Of a DNA stretch of 64,000 nucleotides, positions 25,597 through 34,561 are shown one piece after another; the first letter of the stretch is position 1, and each line of letters opens with the position of its first letter. The position numbers and the translations under genes were made by a program. Source of the DNA: SZUA-35 sp037969565. Lineage in GTDB: Bacteria > Actinomycetota > Acidimicrobiia > Acidimicrobiales > SZUA-35. The notes under the pieces were generated by a model. It was given only the letters and a program-made list of their open reading frames with translations, was not told the origin of the DNA and did not search any database. The stretch is from contig JBBKXQ010000143.1 of NCBI GenBank assembly GCA_037969565.1, positions 1 through 64,000 on the forward strand, read 5' to 3'.

Positions 25597-26154
25597 GTGC
25601 CCGAGTGTCCAGCCACGGACGGCTCAAGTCCTCGTCAGACTCAATTCGACGGCCCATTCGACATGTGCATCGACGTATCGAAGCGATACACCGCCGAGAT
25701 GGTCACCAGCATGGGCACCATGACCTTGTCGTTTGACGCCGTCGGGGCCCCGAAAACGGTCAACAACTTCATCAGTCTGGCCCGCTACCACTACTACGAC
25801 GGTCTCACGTTCCACCGGGTCATCCAGGGCTTCGTGCTCCAGGGTGGTTGCCCCGAGGGAACCGGTCGGGGCGGTCCCGGTTACCGCTTCGAAGACGAAC
25901 TGCCAAAGCCCGGGCGCTACGAACTCGGTTCCTTGGCCATGGCCAACGCCGGACCCAACACCAACGGCAGCCAGTTCTTCGTGATCAGCGGCCCCAGCGG
26001 TGTCGGACTGCCGCCGGCGTATGCCCTGTTCGGCAAGGTCGTGAAGGGCCTCGACATCGTCGACAAGATCGAGAAGGTCAAAACCGGCGGGGGAGACAAG
26101 CCTGTCGAAGACGTGGTGATCGAGTCGGTCACCGTCACCGAGCACGACGACTGA
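25597..26154 (+). CDS. Peptidyl-prolyl cis-trans isomerase, cyclophilin type
   Basis: A 185-aa cyclophilin. Core motifs are LTFHRVIQGFVLQGGCPEG, YRFEDE and MANAGPNTNGSQFFV, holding the catalytic Arg and Phe/Gln residues. It has no signal peptide, so it acts in the cytoplasm on proline bonds. The GTG at 25597 has AGGAG 8 nt upstream. The first 30 residues (MPECPATDGSSPRQTQFDG) are an extension ahead of the usual fold. Confidence 0.93.
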   Translation: MPECPATDGSSPRQTQFDGPFDMCIDVSKRYTAEMVTSMGTMTLSFDAVGAPKTVNNFISLARYHYYDGLTFHRVIQGFVLQGGCPEGTGRGGPGYRFEDELPKPGRYELGSLAMANAGPNTNGSQFFVISGPSGVGLPPAYALFGKVVKGLDIVDKIEKVKTGGGDKPVEDVVIESVTVTEHDD

Positions 26155-26175
26155 CGCCTCGCCAGTGACGCCATT

Positions 26176-26205
26176 CGGTGCCGCCGACAGCTGTCGGCGG
26201 CACCG
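26176..26205. terminator. Perfect 30-bp palindrome after the cyclophilin gene
   Basis: CGGTGCCGCCGACAG and its exact reverse complement CTGTCGGCGGCACCG lie back to back. As RNA this is a stem of up to 13 bp with a four-base loop. The outer end (GGCACCGAGAT) matches the arms of the elements at 25476 and 52847. It lies between cyclophilin and the following same-strand oxygenase-like gene. Confidence 0.65.
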
Positions 26206-26252
26206 AGATGGATCCTGGCCGCCACGACATCTCAACGCTCGGGTCGCCGCAC

Positions 26253-26258
26253 TAGTCT
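26253..26258 (+). promoter_or_regulatory. -10 element for the leaderless oxygenase-like gene
   Basis: TAGTCT is followed by 7 nt and the ATG at 26266. No Shine-Dalgarno is present. Confidence 0.45.
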
Positions 26259-26265
26259 CACGCCG

Positions 26266-27291
26266 ATGAGCGACACAATTCTGGATGTTGATCTTCTCGT
26301 CTTCGAGCAGGGCGACAAAAGCCAACGCCGCGCCGTCGTTGATGGTGTGATGCAAAGTCTTCGCACCGGATTCGTCTACACGAGCCACGACCTCAGCGAC
26401 GATCTCGTCGACACTGCCTACGGGATGCTGCGAACATTCTTCTCGCTCGAGCTCGAGGAGAAGCAGAAGTCGATTGCGCCCGGAACCCACGGTCAGACGG
26501 GGTACACCGACCTCCTGGTCGAGACGGCGGCGGTCAGCGACGTCCCCGACTGGAAAGAAATGCTCAATTGGGGGCGCGAGATCCCCTCCGGACACCCCCT
26601 CCAACGCAAGTACCCCGGCCGATATCCCAGACGCACGCTTCCCGAGCAACAGGTGCCCGGGATCACCGCTGTGCTCGAAGAGTTCCACGACAAGGTCCTC
26701 GATCTCCAGCGCCGCTTCCTCCGGATCATCGCAACCGGGATCGGTTGTCACGAGACCTTCTTCGACAAGATGACCAAGGATGGCACCACCCTCACTCGGG
26801 CCATCCACTATCCGGCGATGGACCTGGCCCCTGGCGCATCACATGTCTGGGCGGCCGAGCACGCCGACATCAATCTGATCACCGCCCTGCCTCGGGCCAC
26901 CGCCCGCGGTTTGCAGGTGGACGTCTCGAAGGTGGGGGAAGGCGAACGAGACCCGAGGGCGAGCGAATGGGTCGACGCCGTTCCTCCCGACAACGGCGTG
27001 ATCATCAACACGGGAATCATGCTGGAACACATCACCAACGGCCTCATACCCAGCGGCTGGCATCGGGTGGTCGCCGACCCCGCACAACCAGGAGACCGCT
27101 ACTCGGTGGTGCAGTTCTGTCATCCGACACCGTGGACGATTCTCAACCCGGTCCCGTCGTGTATCACCCCCGACAATCCTCAGCGGTACGCCCCGATCGA
27201 GTCGGGCGATCGACTCGACGAGGTCATCTACGACATCAACCTCGTGGAAGATGCCCGGCGGGTCGAGCACCAGGGCACCGTGACTGATTGA
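26266..27291 (+). CDS. 2-oxoglutarate/Fe(II)-dependent oxygenase, isopenicillin-N-synthase family
   Basis: A 341-aa double-stranded beta-helix oxygenase. The iron triad is H199 and D201 (AEHADINLITALP) plus H266 (SGWHRVV), and RYS (R278-x-S280) binds the cosubstrate carboxylate. The N-terminal helix pattern (VYTSHDLSDDLVDTAYGM, FFSLELEEKQK) matches DIOX_N/2OG-FeII_Oxy proteins. The reaction cannot be named: this family includes gibberellin-, ACC- and antibiotic-type oxidases, and no metabolic partner is adjacent. Starts leaderless after TAGTCT. Confidence 0.88.
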   Translation: MSDTILDVDLLVFEQGDKSQRRAVVDGVMQSLRTGFVYTSHDLSDDLVDTAYGMLRTFFSLELEEKQKSIAPGTHGQTGYTDLLVETAAVSDVPDWKEMLNWGREIPSGHPLQRKYPGRYPRRTLPEQQVPGITAVLEEFHDKVLDLQRRFLRIIATGIGCHETFFDKMTKDGTTLTRAIHYPAMDLAPGASHVWAAEHADINLITALPRATARGLQVDVSKVGEGERDPRASEWVDAVPPDNGVIINTGIMLEHITNGLIPSGWHRVVADPAQPGDRYSVVQFCHPTPWTILNPVPSCITPDNPQRYAPIESGDRLDEVIYDINLVEDARRVEHQGTVTD

Positions 27292-27355
27292 CAGGAAGTT
27301 GTGAACAATGTGGAAACGACGGAAAGAAGTCGGCCATCGAAACGTTGAAGGAACC

Positions 27356-27769
27356 ATGACGAACATTCATTCAAGCGAGAAGTACGACGAGGCCGAACTC
27401 CGCGAGCGTTTGGACGCCGAGCAGTTCGAAGTCACTCAGCACGCAGCCACCGAGCCGGCGTTTTCCGGCAAGTATTGGAACGTCTTCGAAGACGGCACCT
27501 ACCACTGCGTCGTGTGCGACGAAGAGTTGTTCAAGAGTGAGACCAAATTCGACGCCCATTGTGGCTGGCCGAGTTTTGATCGAGCCATCTCAGCGGACAA
27601 GGTCGGCGAGGTCGAAGACCGCAAATTCGGCATGCGCCGGGTCGAGTCGGTGTGTGGTAATTGCGGAGCCCACCTCGGCCACGTGTTCCCCGACGGACCA
27701 ACCGAAACCGGCGACCGGTTCTGTATGAACTCGGCTTCGTTGGCCTTCAAACCCAAATCCGAAGCCTGA
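27356..27769 (+). CDS. msrB: Peptide-methionine (R)-S-oxide reductase
   Basis: A 137-aa MsrB that repairs methionine-R-sulfoxide. The four zinc cysteines are C51, C54 (CVVC), C100 and C103 (CGNC). The catalytic Cys is C123 in RFCMNSASLAF, with HCGWPSF (C69) possibly the resolving position. ATG at 27356 has GAAGGA upstream. Its stop TGA abuts the serC stop codon on the other strand (TGATCA at 27767-27772), leaving no intergenic sequence. Confidence 0.96.
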   Translation: MTNIHSSEKYDEAELRERLDAEQFEVTQHAATEPAFSGKYWNVFEDGTYHCVVCDEELFKSETKFDAHCGWPSFDRAISADKVGEVEDRKFGMRRVESVCGNCGAHLGHVFPDGPTETGDRFCMNSASLAFKPKSEA

Positions 27770-28903
27770 TCAGGACAGTTCTGCCACCACGTGCTCGATG
27801 CTCTTGGTGAGCAGGGTCATGTCGCTGGGCTCGATGGCCGGGAAGCAGGCGATGCGGAGTTGATTGCGGCCGAGCTTGCGGTAGCCCTCGGTGTCGAGGA
27901 TGCCGTTGGCCCGCAAGGCGGCCGAGATGTCGTCAGCCGACACCGACTCGTCGAAGTCGATCGTTGCCACCACGGGTGATCGCTTGGCAGGGTCGGTGAC
28001 GAACGGCGTCACGAACGATGAAGCATCGGCCCAGTCGTAGATGATCGACGACAGTTCGGCGCTGCGGCCGGCCGAGAACGACATGCCGCCGTTGTCGTTG
28101 AACCATTCGACCTGATTCATCGTGAGGAAGACGGTGGCGAGGGCCGGGGTGTTGTAGGTCTGATTCTGCTTCGAGTTGTCAAGTGCGATCGAGAGGTCGA
28201 GCCCGGCGGGGATCCAGCGGGCACCGGCCGCAAGCCGTTCGATCCGTTCTTGGGCTCGGGGCGAACACAAGGCGATCCACAATCCACCGTCGGAGGCGAA
28301 TGCTTTTTGCGGGGCGAAGTAATAACAATCGACCTCGGCTGGGTCCCACGGGATTGCGCCGGCGGCCGATGTGGCATCAACGGCGACGATCGCGCCGTCG
28401 GTGGCTCCAGCGGGACGTTTCAGCTCCATCGAAACGCCGGTGGAGGTTTCGTTGTGGGTGAGGGCGTAGAAGTCGACCGAATCGTCGGCCACCGCTTCGG
28501 GGTGCGAGCCGGTCTCGGATTCGATCACGATTGGATCGGCGAGGAAGGGAGCAGCGGCGACGCCCTTGGCGAACTTGGACGAGAACTCGCCGAAGCTCAG
28601 GTGCTGGGACTTGGCCTCGATGAGGCCGAAGGTGGCGGCGTCCCAGAAGAGGGTGGTGCCGCCATTGCCCAGCACGACCTCCCAGTCGTCGGGTAGCGAG
28701 AAGAGCTGATCGAGGCCGTCTCGGAGTCGGCCGACGACATCCTTCACGCCGGACTTTCGATGTGAGGTGCCCAGGTAGTTGGGTGCGAACTCGGCGAGTG
28801 CCGCGACGGCTTCCGGTCGAACCTTCGACGGTCCCGACGCGAATCGGCCATCCAGGGGGCGGAGTTCGGTGGGGATCTGAATTTCGGTAGGTGTTTGGCT
28901 CAC
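27770..28903 (-). CDS. serC: Phosphoserine aminotransferase, actinobacterial type
   Basis: A 377-aa PLP aminotransferase of class V. It makes phosphoserine from phosphohydroxypyruvate, the step after SerA. Motifs are GRFASGPSKVRPEAV and LGTSHRKSGVKDV at the start, then the PLP lysine region YYFAPQKAFASDGG. The serA gene is 9 kb away (37654). GTG start at 28903. It is divergent from the aminotransferase at 29004 and shares a 100-bp intergenic region with it. Confidence 0.95.
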   Translation of the reverse strand: MSQTPTEIQIPTELRPLDGRFASGPSKVRPEAVAALAEFAPNYLGTSHRKSGVKDVVGRLRDGLDQLFSLPDDWEVVLGNGGTTLFWDAATFGLIEAKSQHLSFGEFSSKFAKGVAAAPFLADPIVIESETGSHPEAVADDSVDFYALTHNETSTGVSMELKRPAGATDGAIVAVDATSAAGAIPWDPAEVDCYYFAPQKAFASDGGLWIALCSPRAQERIERLAAGARWIPAGLDLSIALDNSKQNQTYNTPALATVFLTMNQVEWFNDNGGMSFSAGRSAELSSIIYDWADASSFVTPFVTDPAKRSPVVATIDFDESVSADDISAALRANGILDTEGYRKLGRNQLRIACFPAIEPSDMTLLTKSIEHVVAELS

Positions 28904-29003
28904 GGGGTGAGAGGATTGCAGCTTCGTTGCGAAGGGGGAACCTCTCGAGCGAAGTTTCTCGGCACACCGGGTGTCACCGACAAGAATTCAGGAGTTTCCG
29001 CAC

Positions 29004-30206
29004 ATGGCAGCAGGCCGTATTTCGCAGCGCGTTGGATCGATCGCCCCCTCGGCAACCCTGGCGGTCACCAACAAGGCCAAGGCGCTCAAAGCGGCGGGTG
29101 AGCCAGTCATCGGATTCGGTGCCGGGGAGCCCGACTTCCCCACCCCGGACTACATCGTCGAGGCGGCGGCAGCGGCCTGTCACGATCCCAAGAACCACCG
29201 GTATGGCCTCGCCGGCGGCACGCTCGAATTGAAGGCCGCCATCGCGGCCAAAACCAAGAGAGACAGTGGTTTCGAGGTCGAGCCCTCCCAGATCGTGGTC
29301 ACCAACGGCGGCAAACACGCGGTCTACAACGCCATCGCCGGCATGGTCGACCCGGGTGACGAGGTGCTGATTCCCGCCCCCTACTGGACCACCTATCCCG
29401 AACCCGTCCGTCTCGCCGGTGGCGTCCCGGTCAGCGTCGACACGCACATCGATGCCGGTTTCCGGGCCACCGTCGATCAGCTCGAGGCAGCCCGCACCAA
29501 CCGCACCAAAGTCCTCATCTTCGTGAGTCCGTCCAACCCGTCGGGCGCCGTCTATTCGAAGGACGAGATCATCGCCATCGGGCGCTGGGCGGCCGAGCAC
29601 GAGATCTGGGTCCTCACCGACGAGATCTATGAACATCTCGTGTACGACGAGGCGGAGTTCCACTCGATGCCAACCCTCGTCCCGGAGATCGCCGATCGTT
29701 GCATCGTCGTCAACGGTGTCGCCAAAACCTACGCCATGACCGGTTGGCGCGTGGGCTGGCTCATCGCACCGCTCGACATGGCCAAGGCGCTCACGAGCCT
29801 GCAGTCGCATCAAACCTCGAACGTGGCCATGGTCAGCCAGGTTGCGGCTCAGGTCGCGCTGGAAGGAACGCTCGACGCCGTCCACATGATGCGAGAGGCC
29901 TTCGATCGTCGCCGCAAGGTCATGCACGGCATGCTCGACGGCATCGACGGCGTGCAATGTCTGCTCCCCGAGGGGGCGTTCTATGCGTTCCCCAGCTTCG
30001 AGGGTGTGCTCGGCCGAACGATTCGGGGCACGACGATCGACACCACGCTCACGTTGGCCGATGTCGTCCTCGAGCAGGCGAAGGTGGCCTTCGTGCCCGG
30101 TGAGGCGTTCGGCAGCCCCGGTTACGCTCGATTCTCGTTCGCGCTCGGCGATGATGATCTCGGCGAGGGCCTCCAGCGGGTCGCCGATCTGATTGCCGAG
30201 GGCTGA
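29004..30206 (+). CDS. Aspartate/aromatic-type aminotransferase, class I
   Basis: A 400-aa fold-type I PLP aminotransferase resembling the aspartate aminotransferases of Thermus and actinobacteria. Motifs: GFGAGEPDFPTPDYI, YGLAGGTLELKAAI, SPSNPSGAVYSKDE, the PLP-lysine segment GVAKTYAMTGWRVGW and a C-terminal Arg in YARFSFALG. It probably links aspartate and glutamate to oxaloacetate and 2-oxoglutarate. ATG at 29004 has AGGAG 10 nt before. Confidence 0.9.
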   Translation: MAAGRISQRVGSIAPSATLAVTNKAKALKAAGEPVIGFGAGEPDFPTPDYIVEAAAAACHDPKNHRYGLAGGTLELKAAIAAKTKRDSGFEVEPSQIVVTNGGKHAVYNAIAGMVDPGDEVLIPAPYWTTYPEPVRLAGGVPVSVDTHIDAGFRATVDQLEAARTNRTKVLIFVSPSNPSGAVYSKDEIIAIGRWAAEHEIWVLTDEIYEHLVYDEAEFHSMPTLVPEIADRCIVVNGVAKTYAMTGWRVGWLIAPLDMAKALTSLQSHQTSNVAMVSQVAAQVALEGTLDAVHMMREAFDRRRKVMHGMLDGIDGVQCLLPEGAFYAFPSFEGVLGRTIRGTTIDTTLTLADVVLEQAKVAFVPGEAFGSPGYARFSFALGDDDLGEGLQRVADLIAEG

Positions 30207-30211
30207 TCGCC

Positions 30212-32215
30212 GTGGCTGCGCTGCCTTTCGGTTCCTGGCCCTCGCCGCTTTCAGCTGAGCTCCTCGCCGCCGGCGGTGTCGGTGTCGGCGCTCCGAGTTC
30301 ACGCACCAACGGCAATGGCTCCACCGAGGTGTGGTGGACCGAGGCCCGTCCGGCCGAGGCCGGCCGAGTGGTCCTGGTCCGTCAACTGGCCGACGGCACC
30401 ACGCTCGACGCGCTCGCCCCTCCATGGTCGGCCCGAACCCGGGTTCATGAATACGGCGGCGGAGCCTGGTTTCACGGGCCCGAGCACGTGTATTTCAGCT
30501 CTTGGGACGATCAGCGCCTCTACCGAATTCATGCCGACACCGCCGGGACGGATCAGGCCACCGAACCCGAGCCCCTCACTCCCGCTCCCGAAGAACGCCA
30601 TGCCTGGCGTTTCGCCGATGGCCGGGTCACCCCCGACGGCAGTTGGATCGTCTGTGTGAACGAGGATCACCACGCCGCCGTCGTCGCCGACAACGGCGAA
30701 GCGGTGAACGCACTCGTCGCCATACCGGCCAACGGTGGTGAACCGATCGTGATCTCGCAGAAGGCCGATTTCGTGTCGGCCCCTCGGTTCTCGCCCGATG
30801 GTCGTTGGCTGACTTGGTACAGCTGGAACCACCCCAACATGCCCTGGGACACCACGCGTCTCGTGGCGGCCCCGGTGTGGTTGAGCAAAACCGAGCTTCG
30901 GCTCGGCAATGTGAAGGTGGTGGCCGACCGTCCCGACGTTTCGGTTCACGGTGCCGACTGGCTTTCCGATGGGCGGCTCGTCTACTCCGATGATCGCACC
31001 GGATTCTGGAATCTCTACGCATGGCGTCCGGGCGACGTCGAAGATGTCGCACTCACGACCTTGGAGGGTTCGGAAATCGGTGGGCCGCCGTGGGTCTTCG
31101 GTACCCAGCTATGGACCGAAACCGAAGACGGCCGTTTGGTGGCGCGCATCATCACCAACGCCGTGGATTCGTTGGTCGAAGTGCGTTCCGACGGCGAGCT
31201 CCGTTCAATCGACACACCCTTTGCCGGCGTTGGCGGCTCGGGTGGTCTCACCCATCTGGGTCCGAAGGTGATGTTGGTCGGCGCCTCCGCCGATGCACTA
31301 CCGGTGATCGCCTCGATCGACCTCGACTCGAACGAGATCGGAGCCATCCGACCCAAGGACGAACTCGGTATCGAAGCGGGTTGGTTCAGTCGGGCCGAAG
31401 CCATCGCATTCGACTCGAATGGTCGACAGGCACACGCCTTCTTCTACGAGCCGACGGGAATCGGGATCGACCGGGCCGAAGGCGAACTCCCACCCCTCGT
31501 CGTCATGGGGCATGGCGGCCCGACCAGCCACACCGATCCGACGCTCGACCTCCGAGTCCAATACTGGACCACCCGAGGATTTGCGGTGGTCGACGTCAAC
31601 TACGGCGGTTCATCTGGCTTTGGCCGGGCCTATCGACAACTCCTCACCGACAACTGGGGAATCATCGACGTCGAGGATTGTGTCGCGGCGGCTCGTCACC
31701 TGGCCGATTCCGGACGAGTCGACGGCAATCGAATGGCGATTCGTGGGGGCTCAGCAGGCGGCTTCACCGTTCTGGCCGCCCTCACCAGTAGTGATGTGTT
31801 CGGCGCCGGTACGAGCCTCTACGGCGTGGCCGACCTCGAAGCCCTGGCCAAGGACACGCACAAGTTCGAGAGTCGCTACCTCGACGGACTCGTCGGGCCG
31901 TATCCCGAGGCCAAAGCCATCTACGACGAACGATCGCCGATCAATCACACCGACGGATTCTCTTGTCCGCTCCTCGTTCTACAAGGCGATGAGGACGAGG
32001 TCGTGCCACCCAACCAAGCCGAGGCGATCGTGGCTGCCGTTGCCGCCAAGGGACTCCCGCACGCCTACATTCTGTTCGCAGGTGAGCAGCACGGATTTCG
32101 GAAGAGCGAGAACATCGTTCGAGCGTTCGAGTCCGAGCTCTGGTTCTACGGCCAGGTCTTTGGCTTCGACCCGGCCGACGAGATCGCACCGATCGCCGGA
32201 GCCGTCGGTCTCTAG
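30212..32215 (+). CDS. S9 family prolyl oligopeptidase/dipeptidyl peptidase
   Basis: A 667-aa two-domain serine peptidase. Residues 1-400 carry a seven-bladed propeller (repeats such as FSPDGRWLTWYSW), and the C-terminal 260 residues form the alpha/beta hydrolase. The triad is S514 in GGSAGGF, D595 (QGDEDEVVPP) and H627 (EQHGF). No signal peptide: cytoplasmic. GTG at 30212 is five bases after the aminotransferase stop, so translation is likely coupled. Confidence 0.9.
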   Translation: MAALPFGSWPSPLSAELLAAGGVGVGAPSSRTNGNGSTEVWWTEARPAEAGRVVLVRQLADGTTLDALAPPWSARTRVHEYGGGAWFHGPEHVYFSSWDDQRLYRIHADTAGTDQATEPEPLTPAPEERHAWRFADGRVTPDGSWIVCVNEDHHAAVVADNGEAVNALVAIPANGGEPIVISQKADFVSAPRFSPDGRWLTWYSWNHPNMPWDTTRLVAAPVWLSKTELRLGNVKVVADRPDVSVHGADWLSDGRLVYSDDRTGFWNLYAWRPGDVEDVALTTLEGSEIGGPPWVFGTQLWTETEDGRLVARIITNAVDSLVEVRSDGELRSIDTPFAGVGGSGGLTHLGPKVMLVGASADALPVIASIDLDSNEIGAIRPKDELGIEAGWFSRAEAIAFDSNGRQAHAFFYEPTGIGIDRAEGELPPLVVMGHGGPTSHTDPTLDLRVQYWTTRGFAVVDVNYGGSSGFGRAYRQLLTDNWGIIDVEDCVAAARHLADSGRVDGNRMAIRGGSAGGFTVLAALTSSDVFGAGTSLYGVADLEALAKDTHKFESRYLDGLVGPYPEAKAIYDERSPINHTDGFSCPLLVLQGDEDEVVPPNQAEAIVAAVAAKGLPHAYILFAGEQHGFRKSENIVRAFESELWFYGQVFGFDPADEIAPIAGAVGL

Positions 32216-32257
32216 AATGTCGTTCCCGGTTGGCGTCGGAAGCTCGCCGTCGGCAGG

Positions 32258-33211
32258 ATGGCGTTCGTGATCGAACCGTTCTTCGTCCCGTCCACCGATG
32301 GTGTCAATGTGGCCGTTTACGATTTCGGTGGTGACGGACCGCTCCTGATGTTCTGCCACGCCACGGGTCTCTGCGGTGGCACATGGGGCCAGATCGCCGG
32401 TCAACTGGTCGACCAGTTCCATTGCGTGGCCATCGATTTTCGAGCCCACGGGAGATCGGAACTCCCGCCCGGGGTTTCGCTGGAATGGCAGGGGATGGCC
32501 AATGATCTCTTGGCCGCCATCGACGAGGTGAGACGACGTGGCGGTGAACGTCAGGGAGGCGGCACGGTCGGCGGCGGCACGGTCGGCGGCGGCGCTTCTG
32601 GAGGCGGCACGGTCGGGCCGGTGTTCGCCGTCGGGCACTCCATGGGCGGGGCCGCGATTGTGCTCGCTGACCTCATGCGGCCGGGCACGATCACGAAGGC
32701 GTGGGCGTTCGAGCCGATCCTCTTCCCCGAACCGGGGGTGCCGATCCCGGGTCTCGAGGATCGGGCGGCTCGCTCCGCGCTCCCCGATGGGGCCCGGCGG
32801 CGGCGCTCAGATTTCGAGTCCCGTGAAGTCGTCCGGGAGCGGTACGCCAGTCGTCCGCCGTTCAATCGAGTCGATCCCGATGTGCTCCAGGATTATGTCG
32901 ACTACGGGTTCAAGGATGTCGAAGCCGGCGGGGTCCGGTTGCGATGCGAACCCGAGCACGAGGCCCAGGTGTTCGAGAACCACGGAACCGGAGCGTTCGA
33001 TCGACTCAGCGACGTCGAGTTCCCATTCTTGATCGCGGCCAGCGGAGACGGTGGTCCTCCGGCGGTGATCGTGCCGATCGCCGTGTCCAAGAACCCGGCG
33101 TTTGTCGAAGCTCACTACCCCGATCTCACGCATTTCGGCCCGCTCGAAGCCCCGCAGCAGTTGGCCAAGGACATCGCGGCCTGGCTGTCCGACCCGCTCG
33201 ACCGAGTCTGA
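32258..33211 (+). CDS. Alpha/beta hydrolase with GGGTV-repeat insertion
   Basis: A 317-aa alpha/beta hydrolase. The oxyanion region is FCHATGLCGGTWG, the nucleophile is S128 in GHSMGG, and H292 in DLTHFGPL is the likely triad histidine. Between helix A and the nucleophile strand lies an insertion GGGTVGGGTVGGGASGGGTV (residues 100-119), encoded by a 15-bp repeat. The physiological substrate is not clear. A GTG at 32267 is an alternative start; the ATG at 32258 lies only 2-3 nt after GGCAGG. Confidence 0.87.
   Translation: MAFVIEPFFVPSTDGVNVAVYDFGGDGPLLMFCHATGLCGGTWGQIAGQLVDQFHCVAIDFRAHGRSELPPGVSLEWQGMANDLLAAIDEVRRRGGERQGGGTVGGGTVGGGASGGGTVGPVFAVGHSMGGAAIVLADLMRPGTITKAWAFEPILFPEPGVPIPGLEDRAARSALPDGARRRRSDFESREVVRERYASRPPFNRVDPDVLQDYVDYGFKDVEAGGVRLRCEPEHEAQVFENHGTGAFDRLSDVEFPFLIAASGDGGPPAVIVPIAVSKNPAFVEAHYPDLTHFGPLEAPQQLAKDIAAWLSDPLDRV
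32555..32614. repeat. 15-bp tandem repeat, four copies, encoding GGGTV
   Basis: Four 15-bp units encode Gly-Gly-Gly-Thr-Val three times and Gly-Gly-Gly-Ala-Ser once, inside the alpha/beta hydrolase gene. The nearly identical G/C-rich units suggest recent slippage expansion. Confidence 0.85.
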
Positions 33212-33230
33212 ACTGCGGGCCGGCCCCGGC

Positions 33231-34475
33231 TCAGATCTCGAGATCGACGTCGGTTCTGAGGACGGCGCGCTCGTCCGGTAGCACCGGCAGGATCGTGGTC
33301 ACATAGTGAGAGGCGGCGTCGCTCAAGCCGATGTCGCTTCCCGCCTTTTCCGACATGAACCAGAGATGATCGAGGACTTGGTGATAGATCTCGGCGTCGA
33401 CCAGACGGCCGCGTAGTTCGGCCGGAATCGACTCGATCGTCGGCCGGTAGCGTTCGGTCAGCCAGCGGTAAGCGACGATCGCCTCTGGAATCTCCTGCCC
33501 TTTGGCCTCGTGTGAGAGCGACGCACCAAAGCTCTGCATCGCAGCCAAGAGGCGGCGAGCCTGATTCTCCTCGGCTTCGATCCCGGTGAGATTCTTCAGC
33601 CGCCGTCGATGGTGACCCTCTTCCACCACGGCCGGCCGGAAGACCACGATCTGAGCCCCGTCGCGCTCGGTGATCTCGAGTTCGGCGGTGTCGAATCCGA
33701 GTTGGTTGAGCCGATTGAGTCGCTCTCGAATCCGCCAGGTCTCGTTGGCCTGGACCACGTCGACCCGGGTCAACTCACACCAGAGCTCGTCGTAGCGGAT
33801 TTGGAGTTGATCGACGACCTGGATGGGATCGACGCCGCCTCCGAGCCGACCAAGAGCTTCGAGTTCGAGCAGGCCACCGCCGATGTTGTCGCGGGCGATT
33901 TCGAGGTCGAGTTGTCGCTGCCCCTTCGTCAGTTCGTCGTGCTGTTCGCTGGTTTCGGTGTCGACGACGTAGGCAACGAGAGCACCGGCGTCTCGTAGGA
34001 ACAGTGCGTTGCCGAGGGAACAGTCGCCCCAGAAGAGCCCGAACAGGTGGAGTTGGACGAGGAGGATCGCCAGGGCATCGATCAACTGGTCGTGGAGCCC
34101 GTCAGAGCCAGGACGGGCGAAGAGGTGAAGGTAGGGAAGTGAGTATGTGAGGTGTTCGGTGATGAGCACCGACTCGAGGACTTCGCCATCGTCGGACAGG
34201 CGTTCGTGGGCGACTCCGACGAGTTCGACAACGGGGAGGCCTTCCTCCTTCAGCATGCTGAGGAATTCGTACTCACGATTGGCCAGTTGTGGCGGCAGTT
34301 CTTTCAGCGCGAAATAGCGGCCGCCGTGCTCGATGAATCGAACGATGTGTCGATGGCGCCCGCGCGGGAGTCGCACCGCGAGTTCGTCGGGCCAATGGTC
34401 GAGCGGGGTCGACCACGGCAGTTTGAGGAAATCGGGTTGGGGAGCTGGTGAGGTCTTCAACCGGAGAGCGACCAT
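33231..34475 (-). CDS. DUF4032 protein with lipopolysaccharide-kinase-like N-terminus
   Basis: A 414-aa protein of the actinobacterial DUF4032 family. The N-terminal half has kinase-like features: HIVRFIEHGGRYFALKEL (Lys in the ATP loop), then FWGDCSLGNALFLRDAG and VVDTETSE in the positions of the catalytic HxD and metal Asp. The second half (QARRLLAAMQSFGASLSH, AYRWLTERYRPTI) is the DUF4032 domain. In some actinobacteria this family is next to ABC or lipid genes, but here it stands alone. TAGCGT lies 8 nt before the ATG. No biochemical role is known to me. Confidence 0.85.
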   Translation of the reverse strand: MVALRLKTSPAPQPDFLKLPWSTPLDHWPDELAVRLPRGRHRHIVRFIEHGGRYFALKELPPQLANREYEFLSMLKEEGLPVVELVGVAHERLSDDGEVLESVLITEHLTYSLPYLHLFARPGSDGLHDQLIDALAILLVQLHLFGLFWGDCSLGNALFLRDAGALVAYVVDTETSEQHDELTKGQRQLDLEIARDNIGGGLLELEALGRLGGGVDPIQVVDQLQIRYDELWCELTRVDVVQANETWRIRERLNRLNQLGFDTAELEITERDGAQIVVFRPAVVEEGHHRRRLKNLTGIEAEENQARRLLAAMQSFGASLSHEAKGQEIPEAIVAYRWLTERYRPTIESIPAELRGRLVDAEIYHQVLDHLWFMSEKAGSDIGLSDAASHYVTTILPVLPDERAVLRTDVDLEI

Positions 34476-34561
34476 GTGGTGCGACGCTATCGGCTGGCTT
34501 CGATCGGCCCGGTTCGATGGGCCAGATCGGTAGGTGGAGTCCGGTCGGCCAGACTGTGCCC

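Noticed and set aside
28974..30425. 480-codon frame antisense to the class I aminotransferase
   Set aside because: Arg/His/Asp-rich shadow of a well-supported gene.
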